A stretch of DNA of 64,000 nucleotides from Guillardia theta CCMP2712. Its lineage: Eukaryota > Cryptophyceae > Pyrenomonadales > Geminigeraceae. Below the pieces are notes generated by a model. The model did not search any database. It was not told the DNA's origin and worked only from the letters and a program-made list of their open reading frames with translations. This document shows positions 13,201-24,244 of this stretch, one piece after another (position 1 is the stretch's first letter; each line of letters opens with the position of its first letter). Made by a program: the position numbers and the translations under genes. The stretch spans positions 413,682-477,681 of the forward strand of contig NW_005434612.1 in assembly GCF_000315625.1 (NCBI RefSeq). The letters run 5' to 3'.

Positions 13201-14237
13201 AGAGGGTGAGGAAGAAACAAATTTCTCCTGGGCCGGCGAGCGTTCGCTCCAATCTGATGTGATGACCTCAAAAAGGCAAGCAGCAACCAGTGGTCACCTG
13301 ACATCAGCCAGAAACATCTCTTGCGGGAGTTAGAGAGCAGGTGGAGGATGCGGAGGGATAGCTCGTCGAAGACAAGTCCCTCCCCGTCGTACTCCAACGA
13401 CACCACAAGGGAGCATCGCTGAAAGAATTTCAACGAAGCTCCGAGATGTTAAGCTTCAACTACCTCATGGCAATGCTGCATGCTGTTCCACACACTTGAT
13501 GCATTCGTGGATGGCTCCGAGTCCACCACCACCAGGAGATCCCCGTCATCCATCCCCTCTCGCCCGTCCTGTGCGGTGTCGGCTGTGTCGGCTGTACCTC
13601 CCTTCTTCACCAACGCCCTGAAAGGGAGGAGGGAAACAACTTGCTCGTGCACCTCACGATGTTTCGATAGATACTCCAGCACGCTTCTCGGTCGCTCTTC
13701 CACCTTCACCCCCACAGTCCCTCCTTGATGCCCAAGTTGCCCATGCAAGACCGTCACCGGCCAGTGACTCAGACTTGACCTGATCTCCTCGACGGCTCTA
13801 GCGTCATGATGGATGATCGTCAAGTCTTGCGGGTTCGCCTTGGCGACGGCAATGGGGAGGAAAGGATGGGGTGGGGAGACGAGAATGACGTGGGATCGGC
13901 TTGCCAGGGCTTGGAGGACGTGTATCCTGTCGGGAAGATCGAGGCTGTCGTGAGGGAAGGGGATGGAAGGAGATGGGAGGAGGAGCAGGAGCAGGAGGAG
14001 AGAGGAGGGAGAGAGAGAGGAGGGAGAGAGGGAGAGAGGGAGGAGGAGAGGAGGGAGGGAGGGCGAACGAGGAGTGGGAGGACGGGCCATATCCACAAAC
14101 TTGTTTCCTTGCACTGCTCGAGTCTCCACATCCCCGCTATGACAATCCCTCGTCCCCTCACTGACCCGGTGCAATCGCCGAAATGGCACGTGCGGTTGAT
14201 GGAAAGTAGCGGAGAGGAGGAGGAGGAGGAGGAGCAA
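10275..14237 (-). CDS. FUT8-like (GT23) fucosyltransferase with extra N-terminal region
   Basis: A multi-exon minus-strand gene, read by joining exons across introns of about 43-110 nt. The catalytic part includes an exon with a basic helix ending IQDLQFP (about 12660-12715), an exon 12415-12471 with CYTNPKLAGHGAQFHAM and an exon 12256-12345 with AFSYAIATNRTMVLDD. These match in order the GT23 pattern of a Leu-Gln-x-Pro linker, Gly-x-Gly-x-Gln-x-His and Thr-x-Arg-Thr. Further down come LLRPNNRVEEAIAQEI (about 11600), ICIHHRSGHK (about 11320), the counterpart of the donor-binding His-x-Arg-Arg-x-x-Lys motif, and SLFTMARSCDVFLG (about 10580). The last exon reaches a TGA at 10275. The upstream exons (13200-14237) start with a hydrophobic anchor, as in Golgi type II enzymes, and then encode a region I do not recognise. 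The start codon (14237 or about 14090) is unsure. Confidence 0.62.
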
Positions 14238-14491
14238 GAGAAATCAGGAGGAGCAAGAGAAATCAGGAGGAGCAAGAGAAATCAGGAGGAGCAAGAGTTT
14301 TGTTCGGGGGTAAGACATCGTTGTGGTTGAAGTGGTGTACAAGGAAGGTGATCACAACAGGGTTCAAAGATGGAGGGTAGAGGCGGGGAGTGAAAGACAG
14401 GTCTCCCAGTCTTTATTGGTCAGTGGGGTTGAGGAGGCGTGAGGAGAAGAAATGTTCTGTGACGCTCGTTGGAAGGAACTACTTCTCTTGA
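14238..14491. other. Divergent promoter region
   Basis: A gap of about 250 bases between the likely starts of the fucosyltransferase-like gene (minus) and the DUF1764-type gene (plus). It carries the end of a three-unit repeat of GAGCAAGAGAAATCAGGAG (about 14231-14290). A bidirectional promoter is the simplest reading. Confidence 0.35.
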
Positions 14492-15067
14492 ATGACGAAG
14501 AAATCAAACAAGAGAGACAAGCCTGAGGTTCGTGGATGCTCGTGAGGAAAGAGACTTGATGCTGTTTGCGGGCTCAGGAAAACTCGAAGAAGTCGGAGGT
14601 AGCGAGCGATTCCGCGAAGAAGAGCAAGAAAGGAAGCAAGGGAGTGGAGGAAGATGAGCTCGATGATATCTTCGCTAGCAAACCATCACGCAGGTCCTCA
14701 CCATGAGCAACTCCCTGGGTTCCTCTGACGGCAAAGCAGCAAGCAGAGCGAGAGCGACAAGAAGGACACGACCAAGGGACCAGACTTGAAGGAGATCGCG
14801 CAGGAAGCAAACAAGTACAAGGGAGGAGGAAGCAGCGGTACTACATGCCTCTATTCTTGTCCTTGCCTCCTTGACTCTAGTCCTGTAGCCCGAAAGTCTT
14901 GCGACGGCTTGCTCGTCTACTCCGAACAAGAGCTGGCCAAGGAGCTGGGAGAAGAAGCTTGGGACGCTTTCATGGAGGCTTCAGGTGGGCTTGTGCTGGG
15001 CCCCCCTCAGCCTGACGCCTCGGCAGACCCGAACCTGTCGAGGGAAGCGGCCGGTTGCCACTGGTAG
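14492..15067 (+). CDS. Small DUF1764-type basic protein
   Basis: A four-exon gene joined by hand: ATG at 14492; introns at about 14528-14577, 14694-14760 and 14837-14890; stop at 15065-15067. The product starts MTKKSNKRDKPE, runs through a Lys/Ser-rich stretch into EEDELDDIFASKPSR, then a charged helix and finally RKSCDGLLVYSEQEL. The order of Lys-rich segment, acidic-hydrophobic DDIF motif and Arg-Lys...Gly-Leu-x-x-Tyr-Ser/Thr-Glu-Glu-Leu is that of the eukaryotic family DUF1764, small proteins of unknown function. The Cys-rich tail common in that family is not obvious here; the last residues are AAGCHW. The 3' end may overlap the end of the convergent OB-fold gene on the opposite strand. 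Confidence 0.5.
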
Positions 15068-16521
15068 GCAAGGCAAGGAGAAGCGAGTAGGCCAGACCTG
15101 AAGAGGAGAGGACGTGAGGAGGAGGAGGGGAAGGGGGAGGAGGGGGAGCAGGAGGCAGTGGTGAAAGGTTGAGCACGCACTGGTCAAGTCTCTGCGGTGA
15201 ATCTCGAGGACGGAGAGCTGGACGGGAGGAGAGAGGCTGATGGAAAAGCTGCAGCAAGTGAGCGGAGGAGGAGAAGAGGAGGAGAGGAGGAGACGCACCG
15301 CTGAGCGTGGTGAACTCCAAGCACAGTCTCCTTGAGCTGGGGCGCAGCAGCTCTCTTTCTTGGGATAAACTCGCACACAAACTCAAGCTCGTTCAAGTCG
15401 CCTGTTGGCTAGTCAGCATGTGAAGAACTTGCCCCAACTCCCTTCCTCCTCGACCTCCCCCTCCTGTCCCTCCTGTTCCTCCTGTCCCTGCTGTCCCTCC
15501 TGTTCCTCCTGTCCCTCCTGTCGCCTTTCCCCTCCTCTTTTCCCCTTGCTCTTGATCCTCTTCCTCCCTCCTTACCCGAAGAGGAACTCCTGATCACAAG
15601 GGTGGCAAGGAGATGGGTTGCCGAGGCCTGCAGGCAAGTCGTCACCACCACCACCTCCTCCTCCTTCTCCTCCTCGCTCACATGCTTTCGTCTGTGAGCT
15701 ACCTTCAGCTCTCCATCGCCCATGAAGAGGAGGTTTGAAAGAGCTTCTGCAGCAACGCCATGCTCGTAGATCACTCTGTCACTTCCGTCATCGCCCTCAA
15801 CCACTTTCCCTCCTCCTCCTCCTCCTCCTCCTCCTCCTCCTCCTCCTCCTCCTCCTCCTCCTCTCACCTTCCCAGTTCACTTGCGATGCCAATGATCCGC
15901 TGAGCCCATCATGTCAGTCACGGCAGAGCAGGAAGCAGTACCTTCCTCTTCCTCCTCCTCTCCGCATCTCATCAGCTTCCGCAGGACCAACTCGCGTCCC
16001 TCCAGCAGCATCCAAGCTCGACCCGTTCCATCGTCCACCAGACACTCCGCCTGAAGGCCAGCATCGTGAATCCCAATAACCTCCTCCTCGCCCTCGCCCT
16101 CGCCCTCCTCCTTTCGACCTTCACGCGCATCTCGACCGCACGTCCTCGTCTCTCAGTTTTTTCCTCGCAGCAGCTTCCCGTCTCTCCTCCTTTCCTCACG
16201 GTTCCACACCAGCGACATGCAGCCTCGATCGCAATCCTGCCAGCCGTCATCTCCTTGGCATCCTCCTCCTCCACCACCACCATCCCCATCCCTCAATCCC
16301 CTCCTCCCTCTCCTCTGTTGTCTCTTCTGACCTCTTCACTACTACGACTGTCCCCAGCACCCCCAGCACTCTTGGCGTCGTCCAATAAGTATCAACGAGA
16401 GCTGCGCGGAGTAAGAGGAGAGGAAAAGGAAGAGGACGGAGACCTAAAGGCGACACGGACGACCCTGCTTCCTTGAGATACTCCCGTACACCTGTGGGTC
16501 GCTAATGCACAGCATCAGATC

Positions 16522-16562
<41 letters not shown>

Positions 16563-19500
16563 GTTGGATGGGGGGGGGGGGCAGGAAGTGGTGGAGGAGG
16601 AGAGTCACCCAGTCTTGTGTTGCGTTGCTGATGACGAGGACGAGAGAGTTCTCATTCACCGAGCAAGTGACCTGCACGAGTCAGCGCAGGGAGCGCGCGA
16701 GCAGCGGCAACCTGCCCTCCGCTCCTCCGCTCGATCGAGACGTGATGAAAGAGAACCATCGCCCCGGGCAGGAGGCCAGGAGGAGCGAAGAACCTGCCAC
16801 AAACCTCACCCTCCTCCCTCCTCTTGAGATCGCGGCAGCTCACTGAGAAGTATCCAGGTAGACATCCACGTGGCCGAGCAGCCCTCGGTGACCGCGGCCT
16901 CCCTCCTCCCTCCTTCCTCCTTCCTCCTCCGCCACCGGGGCCCCTGGATCGACAGCCCGGAGGAGGAGGACGGTAGCAGCGGAGGAGGTGTGCTTTAATC
17001 TCCAGCTCCTGTCAACCAGGAGAACCCGCAGAGAAGCGTAACGGACTGGAAGTTCCTGGGAGAAGAGTCAGGAGCCAGCTGGGTGAGAGGTAGGGAACCT
17101 CGCCGACAGCCACGAGGTCAGCAACGCTGCGGATGGGGTAGAGCTCCTGCCATCGGAGGCGGCAGAGGTCGAGGAAGGCGCGGCAGGGCGAGTCCTCCTC
17201 CTCCTCCTCCAGCTTGCAGGCCGAGAGCACAGAGCTGACGGCGATGGTGACCTGGACCCAGTCAGAGCAAAGGGAGGAGCCCAGGAGGAGCCCACCTGCC
17301 ACTTCTCCTCCGTCCTGCTGGAGTAGACGACCTTGAGCCTGTAGACGGACCCAGGAATCTTTGACATGCGATCAGACGCGGAGTTGGCGAGGAGGAAGGG
17401 GGAAGGAGCAGGAGACGGAGCAGGAGATGGAGCAGGAGATGACAGAAGGGGGGGGGGGCGGGAGGTACCAAAGAGAAGAGGGTTGGAAGGCACACTATCG
17501 GAAATTTCAAGCAGAGGGAGAGGGAGGAGGAGCCTGAAGTTGAACGTCACTGCTGCCCCTGGGGGCAATAAAGGAGGAGGGGGGTCACCACAGTCGCTGA
17601 CCATCCTCCAGCAGCTCAGCTTGAACGAAGTTTCCTTCCTTCTCACCCGCGTGACGAATATCGTCAGCTCCTCCTCACCCTCCACTGATTTCACAGTAGA
17701 TCGTCGTAGCAGCACGATGGCCCTCTGCGACTTTTCCGTCGCCTCAATCCTCCTATGCTCCCCATGCCACTGGTTGCTCCCCCTCACCTCCTCCTCCTCC
17801 TCCTCCTCCTCCTCCTCTGCTGTAAAACTCACGAACTCCAAATCGTAGCCTCTGTCCGCGCCGTCCCGACGGGTCCAAGTGCGAGGGCAACCACACAAGC
17901 TCAGCTGGAAGCAGCGAAGGGCCACAAGGTCACCGAGCTGGAAGCTGGGTAGCAGCGGGTAGGAGCTGGGAAGCGAGAGGTGAACGAGGTCGGTTTCATC
18001 CTGTAGAGCGACGTGACCTCGATGCTGCACCAGCCTCCCGATGAGAACAAAGCTGCCTCTTTCTCCTCCTCCTGCTCCTCCTCCTGCTCCTCCTCCTGCT
18101 CCTCCTCCATCTGTTCCTGTTCGCGCTGCTGCTGCTGCTGCTGCTCCACCATCACCACCACCTCTTCCTTGCCCTTGCCTTTGCGCTCCTTCACACCAGC
18201 CCCGTCTCCTGGCCCCACAGAGAGACAGTAGCGGGTCCTGATCCTCCTCGCTTTTCATTGTTCTTCCTACCGCCAACCTGGTCTCTCTTGCGGACAGCAC
18301 AAGGTATTCTTCAGCTCCTCCTCCCCCTTCTCCTCGCCTGCTGCTCCTGCTGCTGTTCCAAGACTGCGCCGCTACCTTGAGCTGCTTGCAGGAGGGGTAG
18401 AGCTCAGTGGCTTCTTCCTCCCTCGCTTCCCTTCCCTCGCACTCCACTCGGCGGCTTCTGGCAAACGCCAGGTACTGACTCTGCCTCCCTCCCTGGGCCT
18501 TCACCTCTCGCTCCGCATCTCTGAGCTCCCCCATGAAGGCAGGCTGCCGTAACGCCCCGCACAGGAGGAGGAAGACCAAGTCCATCCTCCTCCCACCCAC
18601 ACTGCCTTGCGCCTCCTTCTCCTCTCGCCGCCTCCTCCTGCTCCGAAACTTGCGGATAAGCTGCAGGAGACTTGGGAGGGTCCGACAGAAGCGGCATGGC
18701 GACAGACTGCGGTAAAGGGGGCTGAGCAGAGAGAGGGGGTTGAGCAGGGGAAGAGAAGGAGGGGGGGAAGAGGAGAGAGAGAAGGAGACGAGCTCTAAGG
18801 AGGAGAATGAGAAGCATGCGAGGGCGATTTTGCTGCCGTTAGTGATGACTGGGAGGACGTGGACGACGCGGAGCCTCGCGCCGAGTCTGAGGAGAGCGAA
18901 AGAAGAGGGGGGGAGAGCGAGGGCGAAGACGAAGCAGCGAGAGTCTAGCACGAGGATCCCTTCCTCTCTCACGCCTGTCAGGACCCCCTCATACTCCACC
19001 ACCCCGCCCCTCCTCGAGGCTCCTTCCTCCTCCTCCTCCTCCTCCTCCTCCCCCATACTTTGCAGAGACTTGGGCTGAAACGAGTCAGACAGGAGAAGCA
19101 GGAGAAGCAGGAGGCAACCTGAGAGATGGTGGTGGCAGCGGCAAGGGGAGGGGAGGAGAGAACCTCCCACACACGTGTGCTCTCACTCTGACCACTCCTT
19201 GCTCCCTCCCTGCTTGGTTCCTCCTCCTGCATGGCGCGTAGCAACCGAAGCTCGGACGGGGTTCCCTTCTCTAGGCGAGAGAGTCGGAGGTTGGAGATGA
19301 TGTACCTCCTGCCTGTCTGTAGCAGAGGAAACCACCGGACATGCTTGCTGCCTTTGAAGATGATCAGCAGGCTTGAGCTGAACTTTCTGCTCCCCCCGGC
19401 TCCTCGACTTCCATCCCCACCTTCCGAACCTTGAAGATTCCTCCCCTTGCCGCCCCTTCGTTCGTCCTCCGCAAGCTCGACGAAGAAAAATGCGTCAGCC

Positions 19501-20539
19501 GCTGAGTCGCAAGCGAAGATGGGGCTCTTAGAGGCGACCACCCCCTGTACGTTCCCCTCCCTCCTCTGCCTCTGCTGAAATTCTCTGACAGAGTCTGCGG
19601 TTGCGTGAGAAGGAGAGAGTGCAGGAGGCCGCAGACCAGCAGGAGGAGCAAGAGAAACATCTGCGTAGGTGGAGGAGACTGTCGATCTCCCGACCACTCG
19701 CGCATCTAACAGAGAGTCACCTGTGGCCTGAGAAGTAGAAAAAGCTGAAGGAGCGGAAGGAGGAGAGAGGCAGGTATGACAAAGGAGGTGGAGGAGAATA
19801 CAAGATGAGAACAACAAAACAAAGAGAACCAACAGCATCAGAAGAAAGAGAACCTTTCAGTTCGATGAAGCATGACTGCTTCACAGAGTCTTCTGATCCT
19901 CCAAAAGTGTTGAAAGAAATGCCGAGAAGGAGTTTCCCGAGCATTGGAGTGATGACAGTTGATTCCTGCGCTATTATATGAGGGAGAGCACGACACGAGC
20001 AGTATACCTCGAAGAGGACATTGAAACAACCCGAGCGATCCCGAAGCAGCAGCGAGCAAGTCTCGTTGCTGCAGGAGGAGCAGTCGATTTCTGCGATGAA
20101 GAGGAACTTTATCTTGCGCGATGAGGAGCTTGTGGGGCTCGAACATTCAACCTGCAGAGCAAGTCTGCGTCTCGCTCTTCTCAGCTTCTCCTTACCTTGT
20201 TCTGTCTCAGTTGGCTGAGCCCTAGCAACTGGAAGGAGAACAACTCCTGCGCGCTCCTCTCCTCATCGTCTCCTCCCTCTCCCCCCACCTCCTTCCCCTT
20301 GAGCTCCCTGGGCCCACAGAGCAAGAGAATCTCGATAATGCTCCGCGTCACTTGGCGGGCCTGGCACAGTAGTCAGGAGCCCACGGGGACGAGGAGGCAG
20401 AACCTCCGGCAACGAGAGGAACGTCCATGTGAGTACTGCCTCGAGGATAGCCTGCGTCATCCTCCTCATCCTCGTCCTCCTCCTCCTCCTCCCCTACCTT
20501 GACCCACACCTTCCGCTCGTCATCGCGACCCACCTTCAT
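14970..20539 (-). CDS. Tandem OB-fold protein, CTC1-like (CST telomere complex candidate)
   Basis: A large minus-strand gene, possibly over 1,200 residues, starting at an ATG at 20539 (MKVGRDDERKVWVK), 48 bases after the CCCH gene ends. Several segments look like OB-fold strands: KIKFLFIAEIDCSSCS then CSLLLRDRSGCFNVLF (about 20000-20130), FKGSKHVRWFPLLQTGRRYI (about 19300), VEYEGVLTGVREEGILVLD with a following ARLRVVHVLPVI (about 18850-19000), and FVLIGRLVQHRGHVALQDET (about 18050). The combination of Lys-Gly...Trp-Phe-x-x-Leu-x-x-Gly, Tyr-x-Gly-x-Leu-Thr and Leu-Arg-Asp-x-(Ser/Thr)-Gly resembles what I know of CTC1, the largest CST subunit that binds single-stranded telomeric DNA. Exons near 15300-17000 are poorly resolved. 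The C-terminus at 14970 would overlap the DUF1764-type gene; an earlier stop is possible. Poly-Glu, poly-Gly and Ser-Pro inserts come from in-frame microsatellites. Confidence 0.5.
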
Positions 20540-20586
20540 CAGCCTGCTCTGTGGTGTAAGTGACCTGCTAGAATCCTCGCACGCTC

Positions 20587-21057
20587 TTACCCGAAGAGTT
20601 CATCCTCATCTTCCATCATGTCTGCACTGCTACGTTGTATCGCTACCTGCTCACCCACAGCAACTGATGGGTCTTGTTCTCCTGCCAGCCCTCGGCCTGA
20701 TGTCCCTGATGCTTCTATGATGTTCCCATTCCTTCCTGCAGCTCCTGCCTCGCGAGGGGAGAAGCTCTTGATTTCAGACGCATCAGACACACGTTGTGCC
20801 CTCGCAGTCCCTCCCACTTCCTTCTTGTTCTGCTCGCTCTCTTCCCTCTGTGTCTTTGACGTTCGACAACCCGCCAGCCCATCGCTGATACTTTTCTCTG
20901 AATCCTCCACTTCCATCTCATCCACCGCAGGCTTCGCACCTTGCTCTTCCGTCCCTCCTTCACTCGCCTTGGCATGGTACACGTGGCGGTATGTGCATTT
21001 CTCTTTGAAGCTGCAGATCCCGTTCCGCCAGTACTGGAAGCACATCCCTCGCTGCAT
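20587..21057 (-). CDS. CCCH zinc-finger protein with acidic C-terminus
   Basis: A single exon for 156 residues. It begins MQRGMCFQYWRNGICSFKEK and the finger is Cys-x7-Cys-x5-Cys-x3-His (residues 6-24), a CCCH type usually bound to RNA. The rest is hydrophilic and low in complexity, and ends in an acidic motif, MMEDEDELFG. The ATG at 21057 leaves only five residues before the first Cys, so an upstream exon is possible. It lies head to tail with the OB-fold gene, 48 bases apart. Similar short CCCH proteins occur in splicing (U2AF35-like) and mRNA decay, but nothing here decides between them. Confidence 0.6.
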   Translation of the reverse strand: MQRGMCFQYWRNGICSFKEKCTYRHVYHAKASEGGTEEQGAKPAVDEMEVEDSEKSISDGLAGCRTSKTQREESEQNKKEVGGTARAQRVSDASEIKSFSPREAGAAGRNGNIIEASGTSGRGLAGEQDPSVAVGEQVAIQRSSADMMEDEDELFG

Positions 21058-21089
21058 CGAGACCTGCTCGATCCCTCCGTCAGTCTAGA

Positions 21090-21420
21090 GGACTGTGGTG
21101 TGTTTGAATAACATGATGTCAACAAAGATCCCATGATGTCAACAAACATCGGACACTGCCTAATCACAATCTTCTCTAGTCAGTCATCTCTCTTCAACAT
21201 TTTACAGACTTTCTCTGAAGGCTTGTCCTCTGACGTACCTCTCGCCCCTCTATCTCAATGTCTAACAGCCTTTCGCTCCATCTGCCTACTACTTCCTACT
21301 TCTTTTTAGGCAACCTCCCTTCGATCACTCCCCGTCCTCCCCCTCCCCTCCCTCCCCTTCCCCTCAGTTTCAATTTTCTGATCTCCTTTCCCGCGAACTT
21401 TGAAACCCATCATGTGACAT
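21090..21420. other. Intergenic, pyrimidine-rich
   Basis: No gene is recognised. The stretch contains two nearby copies of CATGATGTCAACAAAGATC-like sequence (21112-21150) and a C-rich run at 21320-21370. Confidence 0.35.
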
Positions 21421-22135
21421 CCGGCCGGGTTCTTTCACTGCTCGGAGTAGTCATTGCCGCCCGACTCGCGCCGGGCCCGGTCAGTGACGGTCGGGTCCCT
21501 CCCCGGCCGGGCCCGGACGCCCGGCCAGGCCAGCAGGGCCTGCCAGCCTGAGTGAAAGAAAGGCTCGGGCCCCCAGGGCCGGGGCAAGCCTGAAATCCGA
21601 CGCCGCCGAAGTTCATCAGTGCCGCGTGAGGCTGACGGCAGTGTCCACGGTGGCACGGCGCCGCCGGGCGTACGGTGGTCGCCGCGGCGTCTCATAAGTG
21701 ATCCGGGGGGCCAGCCCGGCCGCCGGGCTGTCAGAGGCCCGATTCAAGTCAAGTTCCGAAGTTCTCGGAGCCGCGCCCGGGCCGGACACTGCGGCGGGGC
21801 GTGTCACGGAGGCTGTCCGAACCACGGCACGGTCACCGCGGGGCCGCCGCGCCGCGACTGGCGGCGTTTAACGGTTCCGAAGTTCGGGAGCCCGGCGCGG
21901 CTTGAAGTTGCCGCAGTGGCCACCGAAGCCTATGCCGGGACTCCCGGCGCTGACCCGGTACCGTGTTGGCCTCCGAGACCGTCGGACCGTCGCCCGGTAC
22001 CCGTACGGCGCCCCGGCCGGGTACAGGCCGCCCTCCGAGCGTGGCAGGCTGAGTCGCGGCCGCTGGCCCCTCAGTCGCCGGGATGCCGCAGTGCGGCTGC
22101 AACAAGAGGTGGAACTTGAAACGCAGACCCCCCAC
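21420..22135. other. GC-rich island 1
   Basis: About 700 bases of very GC-rich, CpG-dense sequence with words such as CCGGCCGGGCCCGG, CCGAAGTTC and CACGGT. All reading frames are short or of biased composition, so I do not call a gene. It is followed directly by a GGGGTA tract and then by the start of the Deg protease gene. Comparable islands lie at 24245-24600, 34800-34900 and 58380-58640. Confidence 0.6.
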
Positions 22136-22139
22136 TTCT

Positions 22140-22600
22140 CTAGTCCGTAACATGGACTCTAGGGGGTAGGGGTAGGTATCAAAACCAGTGGATAAGGGGG
22201 TACAACATGAGCAGCCCTGCAACTAGGAGGCATAAAGCAATTATGAATTTATGATAATATGTTTATGTTATGTATTTTTATGATACATAACAAGTATAAT
22301 TATCGTGTAATTTTCTATAATTTCCCATTTCCATAATGCATTATAAGATGATTCTTATAACACATCACGGACCACATCCCCATACATAAGGCGCCGCGAC
22401 TCATCCTGAGATACCCCCTGGGGAGAACCCCTACCCCTATGATGATCACCCCACCAATATAGATATTGAATTCATCCTTGGGTATCCCATCAGCTGCCTG
22501 GTGAAATGACCCGTACTTGGTGGTACCTACCCGTGAAATTTGGGATCAATGTCACCCCCACCCCCTCCCCAGTAGTTCCCCAAGATCCAGTTTTCGTAGA
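22140..22600. other. GGGGTA/TACCCC tract and AT-rich segment
   Basis: The sequence starts with GGGGGTAGGGGTAGG (22158), passes through an AT-rich stretch with repeated TTATGATA-like words (22230-22340) and ends in the inverse, C-rich form (CCCCTACCCCTAT at about 22428, then CACCCCCACCCCC). The inverted arrangement could pair across the AT-rich core. It lies upstream of the Deg protease gene. Confidence 0.5.
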
Positions 22601-22705
22601 AGCTCCGACTTGGACCGGCTCTCCTTCCTCCCTTGTTCAGGACCCTTGTCTTGCTACCTCTCTTCTCCTTCTGTGCTCCTCCAACTCAGCTTCCATTCAT
22701 CTGCC

Positions 22706-24212
22706 ATGCTTCGTAGATGCCTCGCCCTCGCGTTCGTCGCATCGTGCACCTGTTTCGCACCGCCCATGTTCACGAGAGAGTTTGCTCCTCGATCGAGAGC
22801 TGCGGGCCGTGGGATGCCTCTGAGACTGTTTGCTCGGCACGACGATCCCGCTTCGAAAGCTGGAAGGAGGGATGTTCTTGGTTGGATGACTGTTGGTGTC
22901 GCATCAGCGTTACTACAGGGTTACCAGCCCCCACCTGCAGAAGCTGTGATCAGCGATTTTGCAAAATTGCGGGAGCTTGAGGAACTGCAGGTAGTTATGA
23001 TAAGGAACATTCCATCACAATCTGACCATGCGCTTTCTCTGTTTCTCTCCAGGCGGAAATCTTCGAGCAGTCGGTTCCATCTGTTTGCTTCATCAGTACG
23101 GAATACACGTCCATGGCGCAGCAGCTCAATCTGGACAGCAACTCGCTCCCCAAGGGGGTTGGCTCTGGTTTCGTTTGGGACGATAAAGGTCACATCGTCA
23201 CCAACTTCCACGTGATCAACAAGGTGAGCGTCTCCTGCGACATGGCCCGTTCCCTCACTCTCATCAGGTCGATAGCGCGATGGTCGTCCTGACAAAAACC
23301 GACGGCACGACGGAGAAGTACAAGGCCAAGCTCACTGGGGTGGACCCAGACAAAGACATCGCTGTCTTGAAGATCGACGCACCGGCTTCCTTGTTGAAGA
23401 AGCTGCCTGTGGGCGACAGCTCCAAGATCAGAGTTGGGCAGTTTTCCTTCGCCATCGGAAATCCGTTCGGACAAGACCACACGCTCACGTCAGGCATCAT
23501 CTCAGGGAAGAATAGGGAGATCACTGCGCCTACAGGACGAAAGATCAAGGGTGTGATCCAGACAGACGCTGCCATCAACCCTGGAAACTCTGGAGGCCCT
23601 CTCCTCAACAGCCAGGGTCAGCTCATCGGCATCAACACGGCGAGTCTTGGAGCTGGGGTCTCAGCTGGGGTCGGGTTCGCAGTTCCCATCGACTTGGCCG
23701 TTCCCACGATTGAGCAGCTCATCGAGTTTGGACAAGTGCAACGTGCAATCCTCGGCATCTCCTACCTCGAGCGCGTACCAACGGCATCAGAGTCAGAGCG
23801 GAGCGGCATCCCTCGCATTGAGAAAGGAATCGTTGTGCTGGAGGTCCCTCCCAACTCTCCAGCAGCCGCTGCTGGCATGATTGCAGTCAAGCGATCGAAA
23901 GACCCCAAGAGCAAGCCCGAGCTCGGCGACGTGATTGTCGGAATCGACAAGTACGAGATCAAAGATCCTTTGGATCTCAGCGCTGTCCTGGCCAAGTACA
24001 AGCCAGGAAACAAGGTTTCTGTGAAGGTGCTGCGAGGCCCTGAGCAGACACCGCAGACTCTTGCTTTGACACTTGGAGCCTTCCAAGGAAGTGCGTTCAC
24101 GAAGCTGGAGAACGAGCGAGGTGCAGACTTTGCAGCGAAAGGAACGCCTTTGAACGTTCCTCTCTCGGAAATTGCTCCTGCAATCACTCCTCGCATGCCT
24201 TCTGCCAATTAA
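22706..24212 (+). CDS. Deg/HtrA serine protease of the plastid (probably thylakoid lumen)
   Basis: Three exons (22706-22990, 23053-23223, 23268-24212; introns of 62 and 44 nt) give 466 residues. The leader has three parts: a signal peptide (MLRRCLALAFVASCTC) with Phe next, a basic transit stretch, and a lumenal signal with twin arginine (GRRDVLGWMTVGVASALL) ending near PPPAEA. The protease domain carries the full triad: His148 (TNFHVIN), Asp182 (DKDIAVLKI) and Ser260 (NPGNSGGP). One PDZ domain follows (about residues 315-430, LGISYLERV onward). Deg proteases of this kind remove damaged photosystem proteins. The domain order (trypsin-like plus one PDZ) suits plant Deg1/Deg8-type enzymes. The assignment is firm; the exact orthologue is not. 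Confidence 0.93.
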
Positions 24213-24244
24213 TAAACAAGCACTTTGACAGAACAGACAGCACT

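Noticed and set aside
21619-22119. 166-codon open frame in GC-rich island 1
   Set aside because: Composition is dominated by Arg, Gly, Pro and Ala as expected from GC-rich DNA, frames on both strands are equally open, and no motif or splice pattern supports it.
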